From the NCBI GenBank assembly GCA_027563935.2, contig CM050453.2, forward strand, positions 67,502,018 to 67,566,017: a DNA stretch of 64,000 nt, given 5' to 3'. The translations under genes and the position numbers were made by a program. This document shows positions 44,565-57,427 of this stretch, one piece after another. The notes below the pieces were generated by a model. It was not told the origin of the DNA. It did no database searches and saw only the letters and a list, made by a program, of their open reading frames with translations. The stretch comes from Costus lasius. Its lineage: Eukaryota; Streptophyta; Magnoliopsida; Zingiberales; Costaceae. Numbering within the stretch: the stretch's first letter is position 1; every line of letters begins with the position of its first letter.

Positions 44565-47528
44565 ATGAGCTTCAATGTGCGATCCCTACTGGAAAGGGAG
44601 AAGTTCGCTGGGCCGAACTTCTCTGACTGGTTCGGACACCTTAAGATCGTTCTTAAGGCAGAGAGGAAACTGTATGTCCTCGAGACGGCTGTGCCGCCTC
44701 AACCCGCTGCGAACGCCGCAAGGGCGGTTCGCGATGCCTATGAAAAGCATGTCAATGATAGCATTGATGTCGCTTGCCTGATGCTAGCGTCTATGACGCC
44801 ACCGCTGCAGCGTCAGCATGAGGATATGTCGGCTATAGAGATTATAGCGAACCTCAAGATGCTATATGCTGCACAGGCGAGGACAGAACGCTATAATCTG
44901 ACGAAGCTCTTCTTTCAGAGCAAACTAGCTGAAGGGAGCCCAGTGGGAGCTCACGTGCTCAAGATGATTGGGCACAAGGAGGCTCTGGAGAAACTGGGGC
45001 ATACCATCAACCAGGAGCTTGCTGTAGACATAATTCTACAGTCTCTTCCGCCTTCTTTCGATGCGTTCATCATTAACTTTAATATGAACAAAATCGATTG
45101 TACTCCGGCAGAGCTGTTGAATATGCTCTTGACTACTGAGGAAACTCTGAAGGGAAAGCCTTCAACCTCTGTCTTATTGGTTCCCTCAAGGAACAAGAAG
45201 AAGGGGAAGAAGGGCAAGGCCCCTGTCAAGAACTACAGTAAGGCTCTGAAACAGAAGGTAAAGCGGTCGAAGGACAACAGGTGTTTCCACTGTGGCCAGC
45301 TGGGTCACTGGAAAAAGGACTGTAAAGCGCTCCAAGGAGATAAGAGGGGAAGCATCGCTTCTGGCTCAGGTATATATGTGACTGAGGTCATGTTATCTTC
45401 TTCTACCATATCATGGGTGTTGGACACTGCATGTGGAGTTCACATTTGTTCAAATGTACAGGAACTCAAGAGAAGAAGGCAGGTGGGACAGCATGAGGTA
45501 GACCTACGCGTTGGAAACGGGGCACGGGTTGCTGCTGTTGCTGTAGGAGACTATTTCATTTCTTTACCATCTGGCATTGTATTGGAATTAAACAATTGTT
45601 ATTTTGTACCCAGTATTACCAAGAATATTATCTCTATTCCTGCTCTTGTCAGGAAAGGATTTGCCTTTGAATGCAATATTTCAAAGTGTGTTTTATCTTG
45701 TGATAATATTGTGTATGCAACTGGTTCAATTAACAATGGGTTGTTCATGTTGGACATGGAAAATTCTATACAAAACATTGATAATAAGAAAGCCAAGTAT
45801 GCTGATGACAGCACCTTGCTATGGCATAGTCGTTTAGGCCATATTAACAAGAAGCGCATTAAGCGGTTGCATGATCATGGACTGCTGGGATCATTCTCCT
45901 ATGAGGAGATTGATACATGCAAAGCTTGTTTGATGGGTAAAATGACGAAGTCACCTTTTTCTAATGAAGGTCAAAGGGCTTCAGGTTTACTTGACCTTAT
46001 ACACAGTGATGTGTGTGGGCCATTTAGTAAACATGCCAGAGGTGGCTATCAGTACTTCATTACCTTTACTGATGATTTCAGTAGGTATGGGTATGTCTAT
46101 TTGATGAGACATAAGAGTGAATCTTTTGACAAGTTCAAAGAGTTCAAAAATGAAGTACAGAATCAGCTAGGCCGAAATATCAAGGCACTTCGTTCTGATC
46201 GAGGTGGAGAATACCTAAGTCATGCGTTTACTGACTATCTAAAGGAGTGTGGGATTATCTCACAGCTCACTCCGCCAGGAACACCGCAATGGAATGGTGT
46301 GTCCGAGAGGAGAAATAGAACGTTACTTGATATGGTTCGTTCTATGATGAGTCAGGCTACTCTTCCATACTCCTTTTGGGGTTTTGCACTGGAAACAGCT
46401 GCAAAGGTACTAAACCGAGTGCCATCCAAGGCAGTTTCAAAGACGCCATATGAGTTATGGTATGGGAAACAGCCGAGCTTGACATTTATCAGGATCTGGG
46501 GTTGCGAGGCTTATGTCAAAAAGCTCGCCTCTGGGAAACTGGAGAGCAGATCTGAGAAATGTATCTTTGTCGGTTACCCTAAGGAAACTAAGGGTTATTA
46601 TTTCTACGATCCCAAAGAGAACAAAGTTTTTGTTGCTCGGACGGCCATATTTCTTGAGAAGGAGTTTCTTCTGCAAGAGGCTAGTGGGAGAGAAATAAAG
46701 CTGGATGAGATTCCAGAGGAAGGACAAAGTAGTCAAGCACAGTTGGATGTGCCTGAGCCGGTAGATCAGGTTATTGAACAACCTGAGGCTCAAATAACAC
46801 GGGAACCGCGAAGATCGGGAAGGATCCGTCGACAGCCTGAGCGCTATGACGGAGTCTACATCATTGATAATGATGAACCCCTCACTTATGCGGATGCGGT
46901 CAGTGGACCGGAGTCAGCTAGATGGCTTGAAGCTATGCGAGCCGAGATGGACTCCATGTCAGATAACCAGGTCTGGGATTTGGTTGATCCGCCTCCGGGA
47001 GTAATCCCAATAGGCTGTAAATGGATCTTCAAGAAGAAGATTGACATGGATGGTAACGTGGTTACCTATAAAGGCAGGCTAGTTGCGAAAGGTTTCAAAC
47101 AAATCTACGGGATAGATTATGATGAAACTTTCTCTCCTGTAGCCATGTTTAAGTCTATTCGGATTCTTTTCGCGATAGCAGCATATTATGATTATGAGAT
47201 CTGGCAGATGGATGTGAAAACAGCTTTCCTTAATGGAAATCTGGATGAGGATGTGTATATGACACAACCGGAAGGTTTCACTGATCCATCAGATCGTCAT
47301 AAAATATGCAAGTTAAAGAAGTCCATTTATGGACTTAAGCAAGCATCAAGAAGCTGGAATATTCGTTTTGATGAATCAATCTCTGAGTTTGGCTTCATCA
47401 AGAACGAAGATGACCCGTGCGTATATAAGAGGTTTAGTGGGAGTGTAATTACATTCCTAATCCTCTACGTCGATGATATCTTGATCATTGGAAATGATAT
47501 TCCTGTACTTCTGAATAATGTCTCATAG
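44565..47528 (+). pseudogene. C5 copia gag-pol, truncated inside RT
   Basis: Gag, zinc knuckle, protease (LDTACG), integrase (WH...LGH...CKAC; HSD, RSD, SERRN) and RT up to YVDDILIIGND are uninterrupted from the ATG at 44565. After I-P the frame runs into LTR sequence at 47504 and stops at 47528. Relative to C3 the deletion removes about 1,090 bp: the end of RT, RNase H, polypurine tract and the LTR start. Original pol and LTR share only the bases TG at the joint, pointing to illegitimate recombination. Confidence 0.95.
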
Positions 47529-48755
47529 CTGTTCAGCTAGGCTGACATGCATATGTCCTTAGTCGAGATATCTTGGTGAACATGAGACAGCCTTGATATG
47601 ATTGAGACTAATATGTGTTCTAATCTTATAGGATGCTTCGAGCATGGAATAAGATGTAGACTCATGGGTACATTGGATGTACTGGACAGACCCTACTAGG
47701 ATATTCAATTGCTTGTCACAATGTGAATGATCCTTGTAAGCACCAAGTGGCACATGTCCTCTGACTTGAGATCACTTGTGTTTCTAAATGATGATTGTCA
47801 TTGTCTTGAGGTAGTTCAATATCATTTGAAACATAATGATTATAGACTATCTTGGATGGTGAGCTTGAATCAGGTTAGGGCACTAGTGATAGACATAGGA
47901 TTGCCGTCTCCTTGTTTAAGGAGTGTGATGTTCTAAAGGGCCCCCCTATATGAGATGATTGAGATAGTGTATGGCCATACCCAGATGACTATGTTCATCT
48001 GATCTAATCATGCTCATCGTATTGGAGTTACATGCTTGACCCGCTTGTCCAATAAGAACATCCAGTGGCAAAGGACACATGTATGCCTAGTGAAGTTGAT
48101 TCACACTTGTGCTGTGGTTTGGGTGAAGTCTTGGAAGACTCTTTCCTTTATATCGGGAGACAGTGATGTGTTGCTAGATACCCCTCACTGATCGTGATAA
48201 CGAAAGTTATCGTTACCGACATTTAAAGGAAACCCTCAGGGTCGCACAATTTGATGATATGGCTTACTTAAGTCAGATCGTGTGGACTGAATTGTTTGGG
48301 TTCAGTTTAAAGGGATAGAGGCTCTGATTGTAAGTGAGATCTGGTCTGATCATGTTTGATTGATTGGGACTTGAGATCGGTAAGCTTCGATCGAGAGTAT
48401 TGATGCTAGATCGGTGAGATCAAGAGTATCACGAGATCAACGGTTAGATATTGAACCATTGGTTCAATGAGATCTAGACCATGGCTTGGGCTGGTTTAAT
48501 TTGGTTCTTGAACCAAATTGAAATGGATTGAAGTGGCTTGAACCGGTTCACAAGGGTGAACGCTTGGTTCAAGGGGTTAGGCGTTTTGGTTCGGTAATGG
48601 GCGCATAGCTTCATCTCTTCCATTTATGGAAAGTATTGAAGGCGACTTCACCTTAACGCCAAAGCGTTTTGAACGCTCGACTTCACTCCTCTCTTCTCAA
48701 CGTTCATCCTTGGAGGTGAGTGGATTCGGACGAGAAGAGGAGGAAGGTTGCTCTC
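47504..48755 (+). repeat. C5 3' LTR, 5'-truncated, first part
   Basis: Starts at the position equal to 41173 of the 5' LTR (125 bp missing) and runs to the CTCTC (48751-48755) duplicated by G1. It resumes at 56944. Confidence 0.95.
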
Positions 48756-50495
48756 TGATGGGGTCACCAAGCATGCAACATTCAAACAACGCGCTTTGAA
48801 AACGTTTTGCTAAATAAGTATAACTTAGTAAACCCCTTGAGCTATCGTAGTTTGAAACTAGCTTGTTTTAGTAAGTAGTAGTGAAAACCGAAACTATCCT
48901 ATCATGCACTTCTAGATAAAATGAAATTTGACAAAGCTTATCATGCGATTCTATAACCTCAATTAGATCTAGCATGCGGTTCTAACATAAGCAATAAAGC
49001 TACTCTAGGGGAGAAACTCACCTTGCACCCTTTGAGAATAGAAAGGGTGACCTTCCCGTTCTTCACCGGTCCAATGGTTGAATCTCACGAAGTAGGGCCC
49101 TATGAGCTTACACACATGGCATTGCAGCATCCCACACATGCGTGGGTGAATTTGAAATAATATTAAGAGGCCACTTAACACAAGAACATTCAAGGGGGAG
49201 GATAGCCTCCAAATTCCCTTGCTAACATAACATAGACTATCTAGATTAGAGGGAGAAGAAAGATGGGCGGCTTGCTTATCATCCCATGGCCTTGCGCCAC
49301 CTGCAGAAAACAAATGTGGGTGCAAAGGGGCTGTCCAACAAGCAACAAGGAACAACAACCAAGATAGTAGAGAGACTTAGCTTAACTAGGTGGTGGTTTG
49401 ATCTCGGCATGACACCATCTTGAGTCTCGGCTGTTCAGTTCTTCCCCTTGGACTGAAGGCTTGTCAAGGTTAAGGGGAGGAAGTGGCGTGAGCTCCCATC
49501 TTCAAGACAAGCGCAAGTGGTGGAAGAAGGTTGAAGAGCAAGAGGGGAAGGAAAGGCTCTCGGCAATGGTTGGAAGAAGGGGAGGGGTTAGGTGACACAC
49601 ACCATTAGAAGACACACTTCTGAAATTTGAAATTCATTCAACTCTAACCTCATGACTTTACAAGAAGTTACAACATATAGGGGAGTCTCCAACGGTTATC
49701 TCCCTTCCTAAGCTCAAAAACAAGTCACACAAGTCAAGCATGATGTAGACAACTCAAGGGCTGGTTTCTTCTTCCACATGGGCGGTTGCTTGGAGGTTGA
49801 ACTTTGGAGTCTTCAGCAGGTTGGTGAGTTCAAAAGCTGAGGTGAGGATGGACTGAAAAGGCTGCTGATGGCTGACTTGTGCAGGCTGCAGATTGGCATG
49901 GGCGGCTGGCACTTGAAGGGACTGAAGTTGTTGCAAAGTGCAGGCTGCTCCTTGACTTTGGTGGCTGGCGCATGATGGACTGAAGTGGACTTTGTTTCAA
50001 GCTGCTCCTTGACTTTGAGGCTGGCGTATGTTGAGCTGAAGTAGGGACATTGAGCAGGCTGCTCCTTGACTTGATTAGAGATGAAGGCAACTCCACATGG
50101 CAGCCAACTAGGATGGTGGAATTTGGGGTGCTTGTGGTGTTGATCCATTGGGGTGGGCTGATTTCTTCATGAGTTGGGCTGATGGCCCATGGCATCTCTT
50201 GGAGTTGTCTTGACCTGATTTTGACTTGCATTCCAAGAATGGAGTTGACCTATACTATTACATCAATTTCATGCACTAACCTACTATACATAAGTGGCGG
50301 ATCCTAGGCATGTAACTACATGGTGTAATTGGAGGGTGGATCTAACCTACCATATGATGCACCCTAATCTAAGACAAAATAAGCAACAAAAGGGGGTCCT
50401 AAGGAAGCCATATCTAATGGCTAGGATAGCCATACCGAGAGGGCTTCTTTCGGACCCGGGTGGACCTCCGAAGGTCCAGCTTTGGTCCCACATCA
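48756..50495 (-). repeat. G1 3' LTR
   Basis: 1,740 bp. The first 82 bp on the sense strand (50495-50414) encode the last 26 residues of the polyprotein and its stop. The remaining ~1.66 kb holds several open frames of 60-133 codons on the minus strand. These are duplicated exactly in the other LTR only because the LTRs are nearly identical, so they are not supported as genes. Confidence 0.95.
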
Positions 50496-53400
50496 GCTCT
50501 CCCGGGGTGGGAGAAATTCTCCTCTGGAGAATTATCTTTGTACCCTTGGAGAAGCTCGGGTGCGGACCTAGCAAGCTCAGCCTCGGGGAGCCAGGCTTCC
50601 TCACCATCAGTAAATTTGATGCGGTAATAAAGCTGTACCTCATCAGGGGTGAGTCGGGTCTGGTCCTCGAATATGGCCTCAATCTCTGAGTCGTGGCAAG
50701 TGTCTGGTTCTTGTATAGAGAGAGGCGGATGATACAGTGTCAGATCCTCCACATTGATGGTGGAGGATATCCCCAGTTCTGTCGGTAGGTCCAGGAGATA
50801 GGCGTTATTGTTGACCTTTTTCAGAATAGTGAAGGGCCGGATGCCCTTGGCGTCCAACTTGCGGCCTGGTCCTTGGATGCGTTCCTCGCGGACCCGCAAC
50901 ATAACCTGATCCCCTACAGAAAATACCTTCTCTCGGCGATGTTTATTAGTATCGTCACGATATTGATTAACAGAGTCTTGAATCTTACTGAATAGCTCAT
51001 GATGTAATTGCGAAATGTGGAAAGCATAATCTCGGGCCGAAATAGAAGTCTTGCAATGTTTAGGGGCTGAAAATAGATCAATGGGCTTGTTAGGCTGGTA
51101 TCCTAAGTTTGCCTGGAAAGGAGATAGACCAGTAGTCCTGTTAGGAACACTATTGTAGGAAAACTCAGCTGTAGGTAACAGCTTGTCCCAATCACTGGGG
51201 TGCTCTCCTACAAGACTCCTAAGGATGCTCCCAAGTGATCTGTTGACCACTTCGGTCTGCCCATCCGTTTGGGGATGGTAGGCCGTCGAGAACTTCAGTT
51301 TTGTGCCCAATAGAGCCCATAGTGTCCTCCAGAAATGACTAACAAATCTAGTGTCTCTATCCGAAACTATAGTGAGAGGGGTACCATGCAACCTAACAAT
51401 GTCTCTAAAGAAGATCCTAGCCATGTGGGAGGCATCGGTAGTTTTAGTGCAAGGTATGAAATGAGCCATTTTTGTGAACCGGTCTACCACAACATAAATA
51501 GAGTCATGCCTAGCAGTAGTCCTAGGCAATCCTAGAACAAAGTCCATACTAATGTCCTGCCACGGTGCCTGGGGAATAGGCAGAGGGGTGTACAGTCCAA
51601 AATTATGCTTCTGGACTTTAGTGGCTTGACAGGTTCCACAATGCCTAACTACCTTGGCCACATCTCGGTAGAGTTGAGGCCAAAAGAATCGTTCCTCGAC
51701 CAAGGCGCGGGTCTTCTCTCGGCCATGGTGCCCAGCAGACCCTCCTCCATGGAGTTCCCAAACTAGGAAATCCCGGATTGAGGACTTAGGCACACAGAGT
51801 GTTGGCCCAAGGAAGAGATACCCATCCCGAAGGGTGTACAAGGGGTGACTCATAACATCTCTAGTCATATCAGCATAAGTAGCAGAAAAGTCAGGGCAAT
51901 CTAGGTAAGCAGTTTTCATATGTTCAAATCCTACAAGTTCAGCATGCATAGTTTGCAAAATGAAGACTACCCTACTTAAAGCATCAGCAACTTTGTTGTT
52001 AACTCCAGACTTGTGTTTTAAGACAAAAGTGTACTGTTGTAAATACTCTACCCACTTGGCATGTCTAGCATTGAGTTTTCTTTGGGCACTAAGGTAAGAC
52101 AGGGCTTGGTGATCACTATTTAAGGTAAACTCATGGTGGAGAAGGTAGTGCCGCCAATGCCTTAAAGATTGAACCACGGCATAGAACTCTTTGTCGTAGG
52201 TTGAGTATTTCTGCTTGGCCTCATTCAGCTTTTCACTGAAGAAGGCAATAGGGTGACCTTCTTGACTGAGGGTCCCACCTATGCCAATGCCCGAAGCATC
52301 ACAATCAACCTCAAAGACTTTGCCAAAGTCAGGCAACCTTAAAACAGGGGCGGAGGTCATCCTACTCTTTAGCTCAGTGAAAGCCCTATTGGCAGACTTA
52401 GTCCAAGTAAAGTCCCCTTGTTTCATGCAGTTGGTGATAGGAGCTACTATGGTGCTAAAATTCCGTATGAACCTACGGTAGAAGGTAGCAAGGCCATGAA
52501 AACTCCTAACTTCAGTAAGGGTCTTGGGCTCTGGCCAGTCTAAGATGGCTTGGACTTTAGATGGATCAGCTTGAAGCCCTAGGTCAGAAACAATAAACCC
52601 TAGAAAGACAACTTTGGGAGATAGAAAAGAACATTTCTTCAGGTTGACATACAGCTTTTCATCTCTAAGAAGGGTTAGAGTCTGCCTTAAGTGCCCTAGG
52701 TGCTCCTTTTGTGACTTACTATAGATAAGTATGTCATCAAAGTATACAACTAGGAACTTCCCTAAGTAGGGTCTAAGCACTTGGGTCATAAGCCTCATAA
52801 ATGTGGAAGGGGCATTGGTTAGCCCGAAAGGCATGACTAACCATTCATATAAGCCGTCTTTGGTTTTGAAGGCGGTCTTCCATTCATCCCCTTCTCTAAT
52901 CCTAACCTGATGATATCCACTCCTGAGGTCAAGCTTGGAAAACCATTTGGATCCTACTAACATATCTAGCAAGTCATCAAGTCTAGGTATGGGAAACCTA
53001 TATTTGATAGTAATCTTGTTGATAGCTCTGCAATCTATACACATGCGCCAACTGCCATCCTTCTTTGGGGTAAGAAGGGCTGGGACGGCGCAGGGACTTA
53101 GGCTTTCCCTGATGTAACCCTTACACAATAAATCATCTACTTGTCTTTTGAGCTCCTCATGCTCGGTAGGGTTCATCCTATAGTGGGGTAGGTTGGGAAG
53201 AGAGGATCCAGGGACAAGGTCTATGGCATGTTGTATATCCCTAAGAGGTGGCAGTCCTTCAGGGAGGTCCTCTGGAGTGAGCTCACTAAATTCTTGGAGT
53301 ATGGATTCTACTTCTGGGGAAGGCTTCTCTTCTACTTCAGGGTTGACTTCTTTGATGACTAAGGTATAAAGGGGTTGATCTGCTATAATTTCCTTAGTGA

Positions 53401-55042
53401 AAGTTTGAGGCCTTATAAGTTGAATGGTAGGTTGGCCTTTCTTGGGTTCCTCTATCTTACCCTTACTGGTTGTGGCTCTAAGTTCTTTGGGAAGAGAGGG
53501 TTTCAACCTAATCTTTTGATCCTTATGGGTAAAAACATAGGTATTGGTCCGACCGTAGTGGACAACATCCATGTCATATAACCAAGGGCGTCCTAAGAGG
53601 ATTTGGGCTACATCCATAGTAAGGACGTCACACCAAATCTTGTCCTCATATGTACCAAACTGGATAGGTACGAGGCACCTATGGGTCACAGGGACACTGG
53701 TTTGGTTAACCCAAGAAATATTGTAAGGGCTAGGTCGGGGTTCCATCTTGAGGTTCAGTTTTGTAGCAGCTATGTGGGAGACAGCATTGAGGCTGCTTCC
53801 ACCATCAATGACCACTTTGCACATGTGACCATGGCATTTGGTGTAGGTGTGGAAGATACTGGTCCGGCGCCAGTCCTCAGTGGGGGTAGGTTTGACAAGG
53901 GTACACCTAACTACCCCTAAGGTGTTGAAGATATCATCACTACTGTCATAGTCGTTGACCTCAATCTCTTGATCAGGGTCTTCCTCAAAGGTGGGCTCAG
54001 GGTCTATGTTTTCCTCAGATAAAACCATGACCTTCTTAGGGCATTCTTTTGCAAAGTGTCCCTTCTGCCTACAGTTATAACAAATGGGGATGGAGTTGTC
54101 AGTAGTTTGAGCAGTTTTTGGTTTTGGGTTTGAGCTAGAAGGCAAGTGCATAGGAGCTGGCCTATAGATGGGTCGGGGAGGGAGAGTCTCCTTCCTATTC
54201 TTAAGTTTTTGTTCAACTTCCATGGCTCTTTGATAGGCTATCTCCGGGGTATCTAATTGGAAGTAGGTCAAGGCCCTCTTAATGTCAGGTCTAAGTCCAT
54301 TCTTGAACCGACTTAGGATCATACCTTGGTCATCCTTGACTTCACACCTAATGAGGAGTTCTTCTAGCTTGGTTTGATAGGCTTCTACAGTAGAGGAGCC
54401 TTGAGTGAGACTACCAAGTTCATCCTTAAGCTTTTGCATGAAACCAGGTGGGACATACTTTTGCCTAAGTAGGAATTTCATTTCATCCCAAGACTCAACG
54501 GGTGGCTTACCATCCCTTTCTATGGTTCTCTCGACATGGGTCCAATAGAGTCTAGCGGGACCTTCTAGTAAGCACTTGGTGAACCTAACTTTACTCTCAT
54601 GGTGCATAAGGCTATATTCAAAGTATTGATCTAGCTTTGTGGCCCAATCTAGGAATTCCTTGGGGTTAAGAGACCCACCAAAAGTAGGGGGATTGATCTT
54701 GATGGCACGTTGCACATCATACTCTCTAGGTCTATGATAGGGGGGTTGAGGGGCATGAGGCCCTTCCCATTCGGTTTGAGCATGATTGACTCTAGGGGTG
54801 TGTGAAGGAGATCCTTGAACATTTGGTTCCCTTGTGTGGGATCCACTATTAGGTCAGCTAGTAGTTTGGGGATCCATCTTAGAGTTAGACTCTAGGGTGT
54901 TAAGCCTATTGTCTATAACACCTATGGAGTGTTGAAGGGTTGCTAGGGTTTCTCTAAGGGAAGCCATCTCTATTGAAAGGGCACTCACCTCATGGTCAAT
55001 AGCTTGATTAAGACCATAGGGGGCACCGGATCTAGTAGCCAT
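50414..55042 (-). CDS. G1 Ty3/gypsy gag-pol polyprotein (one in-frame TGA near codon 63)
   Basis: The frame begins at ATG 55042 (M-A-T-R-S-G-A-P-Y-G), meets TGA at 54856-54854, then is open without a break to 50414. From the GTG at 54715 (residue 1 of a 1,433-codon stretch): retrotransposon gag to about 190; zinc knuckle C-Y-N-C...H...C at 212-225; protease with V-I-D-G-G-S near 302-307; RT with YFDDILIYS near 658; RNase H with D-C-D-A-S-G-I; integrase zinc finger (H-x-G-G...H-H...C-G-T-C) near 990-1025; integrase core with D-F, S-D-R-D and Q-T-E-V; chromodomain-like E-A-I-F-E...E-A-W-L-P near 1342-1385; and basic C-terminus RRSTRVRKKPSRYGYPSH. Protease D-G-G replaces the usual D-S/T-G. The single stop could be a recent nonsense change or a suppressible stop. 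All catalytic motifs are present. Confidence 0.93.
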
Positions 55043-55203
55043 TTTCGAAATGAGTAAGGTTTTGACAATAGACCCTAAGGTGATACAATATAGTTAATCA
55101 AATTCTTTCAAGCACCTAGGTCCAAAAAACGCCTTAGTAGTAGGAAAATAAAGTTTTGGTCTTATAAAATCCTACTCTAAGAGCCTAAGCTCTGATACCA
55201 AGA
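55043..55203 (-). other. G1 leader and primer-binding site
   Basis: The minus strand reads TTGGTATCAGAGCTTAGGCT (55201-55182) two bases from the LTR end, an initiator-Met tRNA primer site as in the copia elements. The leader to gag is only about 160 bp and shows no splice-acceptor pattern. Confidence 0.9.
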
Positions 55204-56943
55204 TGATGGGGTCACCAAGCATGCAACATTCAAACAACGCGCTTTGAAAACGTTTTGCTAAATAAGTATAACTTAGTAAACCCCTTGAGCTATCGTAGTT
55301 TGAAACTAGCTTGTTTTAGTAAGTAGTAGTGAAAACCGAAACTATCCTATCATGCACTTCTAGATAAAATGAAATTTGACAAAGCTTATCATGCGATTCT
55401 ATAACCTCAATTAGATCTAGCATGCGGTTCTAACATAAGCAATAAAGCTACTCTAGGGGAGAAACTCACCTTGCACCCTTTGAGAATAGAAAGGGTGACC
55501 TTCCCGTTCTTCACCGGTCCAATGGTTGAATCTCACGAAGTAGGGCCCTATGAGCTTACACACATGGCATTGCAGCATCCCACACATGCGTGGGTGAATT
55601 TGAAATAATATTAAGAGGCCACTTAACACAAGAACATTCAAGGGGGAGGATAGCCTCCAAATTCCCTTGCTAACATAACATAGACTATCTAGATTAGAGG
55701 GAGAAGAAAGATGGGCGGCTTGCTTATCATCCCATGGCCTTGCGCCACCTGCAGAAAACAAATGTGGGTGCAAAGGGGCTGTCCAACAAGCAACAAGGAA
55801 CAACAACCAAGATAGTAGAGAGACTTAGCTTAACTAGGTGGTGGTTTGATCTCGGCATGACACCATCTTGAGTCTCGGCTGTTCAGTTCTTCCCCTTGGA
55901 CTGAAGGCTTGTCAAGGTTAAGGGGAGGAAGTGGCGTGAGCTCCCATCTTCAAGACAAGCGCAAGTGGTGGAAGAAGGTTGAAGAGCAAGAGGGGAAGGA
56001 AAGGCTCTCGGCAATGGTTGGAAGAAGGGGAGGGGTTAGGTGACACACACCATTAGAAGACACACTTCTGAAATTTGAAATTCATTCAACTCTAACCTCA
56101 TGACTTTACAAGAAGTTACAACATATAGGGGAGTCTCCAACGGTTATCTCCCTTCCTAAGCTCAAAAACAAGTCACACAAGTCAAGCATGATGTAGACAA
56201 CTCAAGGGCTGGTTTCTTCTTCCACATGGGCGGTTGCTTGGAGGTTGAACTTTGGAGTCTTCAGCAGGTTGGTGAGTTCAAAAGCTGAGGTGAGGATGGA
56301 CTGAAAAGGCTGCTGATGGCTGACTTGTGCAGGCTGCAGATTGGCATGGGCGGCTGGCACTTGAAGGGACTGAAGTTGTTGCAAAGTGCAGGCTGCTCCT
56401 TGACTTTGGTGGCTGGCGCATGATGGACTGAAGTGGACTTTGTTTCAAGCTGCTCCTTAACTTTGAGGCTGGCGTATGTTGAGCTGAAGTAGGGACATTG
56501 AGCAGGCTGCTCCTTGACTTGATTAGAGATGAAGGCAACTCCACATGGCAGCCAACTAGGATGGTGGAATTTGGGGTGCTTGTGGTGTTGATCCATTGGG
56601 GTGGGCTGATTTCTTCATGAGTTGGGCTGATGGCCCATGGCATCTCTTGGAGTTGTCTTGACCTGATTTTGACTTGCATTCCAAGAATGGAGTTGACCTA
56701 TACTATTACATCAATTTCATGCACTAACCTACTATACATAAGTGGCGGATCCTAGGCATGTAACTACATGGTGTAATTGGAGGGTGGATCTAACCTACCA
56801 TATGATGCACCCTAATCTAAGACAAAATAAGCAACAAAAGGGGGTCCTAAGGAAGCCATATCTAATGGCTAGGATAGCCATACCGAGAGGGCTTCTTTCG
56901 GACCCGGGTGGACCTCCGAAGGTCCTGCTTTGGTCCCACATCA
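55204..56943 (-). repeat. G1 5' LTR
   Basis: 1,740 bp, nearly identical to 48756-50495. At the shared coding end (56943-56862) it reads Q where the 3' LTR encodes L (A/T at 56927/50478). No gene is supported within it. Confidence 0.95.
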
Positions 56944-57285
56944 CTCTCGCCAAGCTTGATCTCCAAATCTCCTTCACGCGACAAGGGATACTTTGGAGCC
57001 TTGCTAGCACAAGGGACGTTCAAGGTGTAGGCCTTCTTCTTCTTGTGTGCGATTCCTTTGGAGAAGTTCTCTTTGAACTTTGCTTCCAAGCCGACATCCG
57101 ATCTATGGCATTGGTATGATCACATTCTTGATCTAATGAAATATTATAGTTGATCATATGAGCACATAAGCGATTGAATTCTTGAAACCCTAGCAAAATG
57201 CATGCGCCCCCTTGTTTAGGGTTTTCGGCCCCCCTCTTGAAAAGGGTTTTATCCGCTTGCGCTCCCCCTTGAAGGGGACCCTTCA
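56944..57285 (+). repeat. C5 3' LTR, last part
   Basis: Resumes with the CTCTC TSD and matches 42420-42761 (G/A difference at 57242). It carries the C5 3'-LTR copy of ATGGCATTG|GTATGA at about 57105-57119 and ends GGGGACCCTTCA, followed by TSD TCTCC. Confidence 0.95.
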
Positions 57286-57427
57286 TCTCCTTCTTCTTCA
57301 GGGAGGTCTTACTCTTGACAACCGGAGTATTCTTTCCTTTGCCTTTAATGTTCTCGGAGTCTGTAAAGGGTAGATAGATGAACTCAACGTCCTCCTCTGA
57401 AATAGAACCAAATTGAACGCCATGCAT
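57286..57427 (-). pseudogene. T0: Tat-lineage gag, N-terminal fragment
   Basis: The first in-frame ATG downstream of the T0 leader is 57427-57425 (M-H-G-V-Q-F-G-S). The frame runs 47 codons to the C5 insertion and, using one TSD copy, continues in the same frame at 41042 (K-K-K-E then T-A-T-K-K-E-E). The open frame extends upstream of this ATG without another ATG. No domain is recognisable in the fragment; it belongs to gag by continuity. Confidence 0.75.

Larger units (their letters stand above)
48756..56943 (-). mobile_element. G1: Ty3/gypsy chromovirus-like element, nearly intact
   Basis: 8,188 bp with TGATGGGGTCACC...GGTCCCACATCA ends and perfect TSD CTCTC (48751-48755 and 56944-56948). 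Both LTRs are 1,740 bp and differ at two positions that I could see (near 50020/56459 and 50478/56927). Pol order protease-RT-RNase H-integrase is the Ty3/gypsy order, and a chromodomain-like segment follows integrase. The pol frame overlapping the 3' LTR recalls CRM-type elements. Superfamily is certain, the CRM assignment tentative. Confidence 0.95.
41048..57285 (+). mobile_element. C5: Ty1/copia element with deleted 3' half of pol, split by G1
   Basis: Ends TGTTGGGG...GGGGACCCTTCA with perfect TSD TCTCC (41043-41047 and 57286-57290) in T0 gag. Its own sequence is about 8.0 kb, because about 1.1 kb from RT to the first 125 bp of the 3' LTR is missing. G1 sits in the 3' LTR. Intact TSDs show that the deletion happened after integration. 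Confidence 0.95.

Noticed and set aside
49005..50231. Frames of 60-133 codons in the G1 LTRs (repeated at 55453-56679)
   Set aside because: Preservation is explained by near-identical LTRs; low-complexity S/Q/P-rich readings overlap in two frames, and there is no domain.
57020..57285. Minus-strand frame running from T0 gag into the C5 LTR as a fusion gene
   Set aside because: Continuation past 57286 is chance read-through into inserted LTR sequence; the true gag resumes at 41042.
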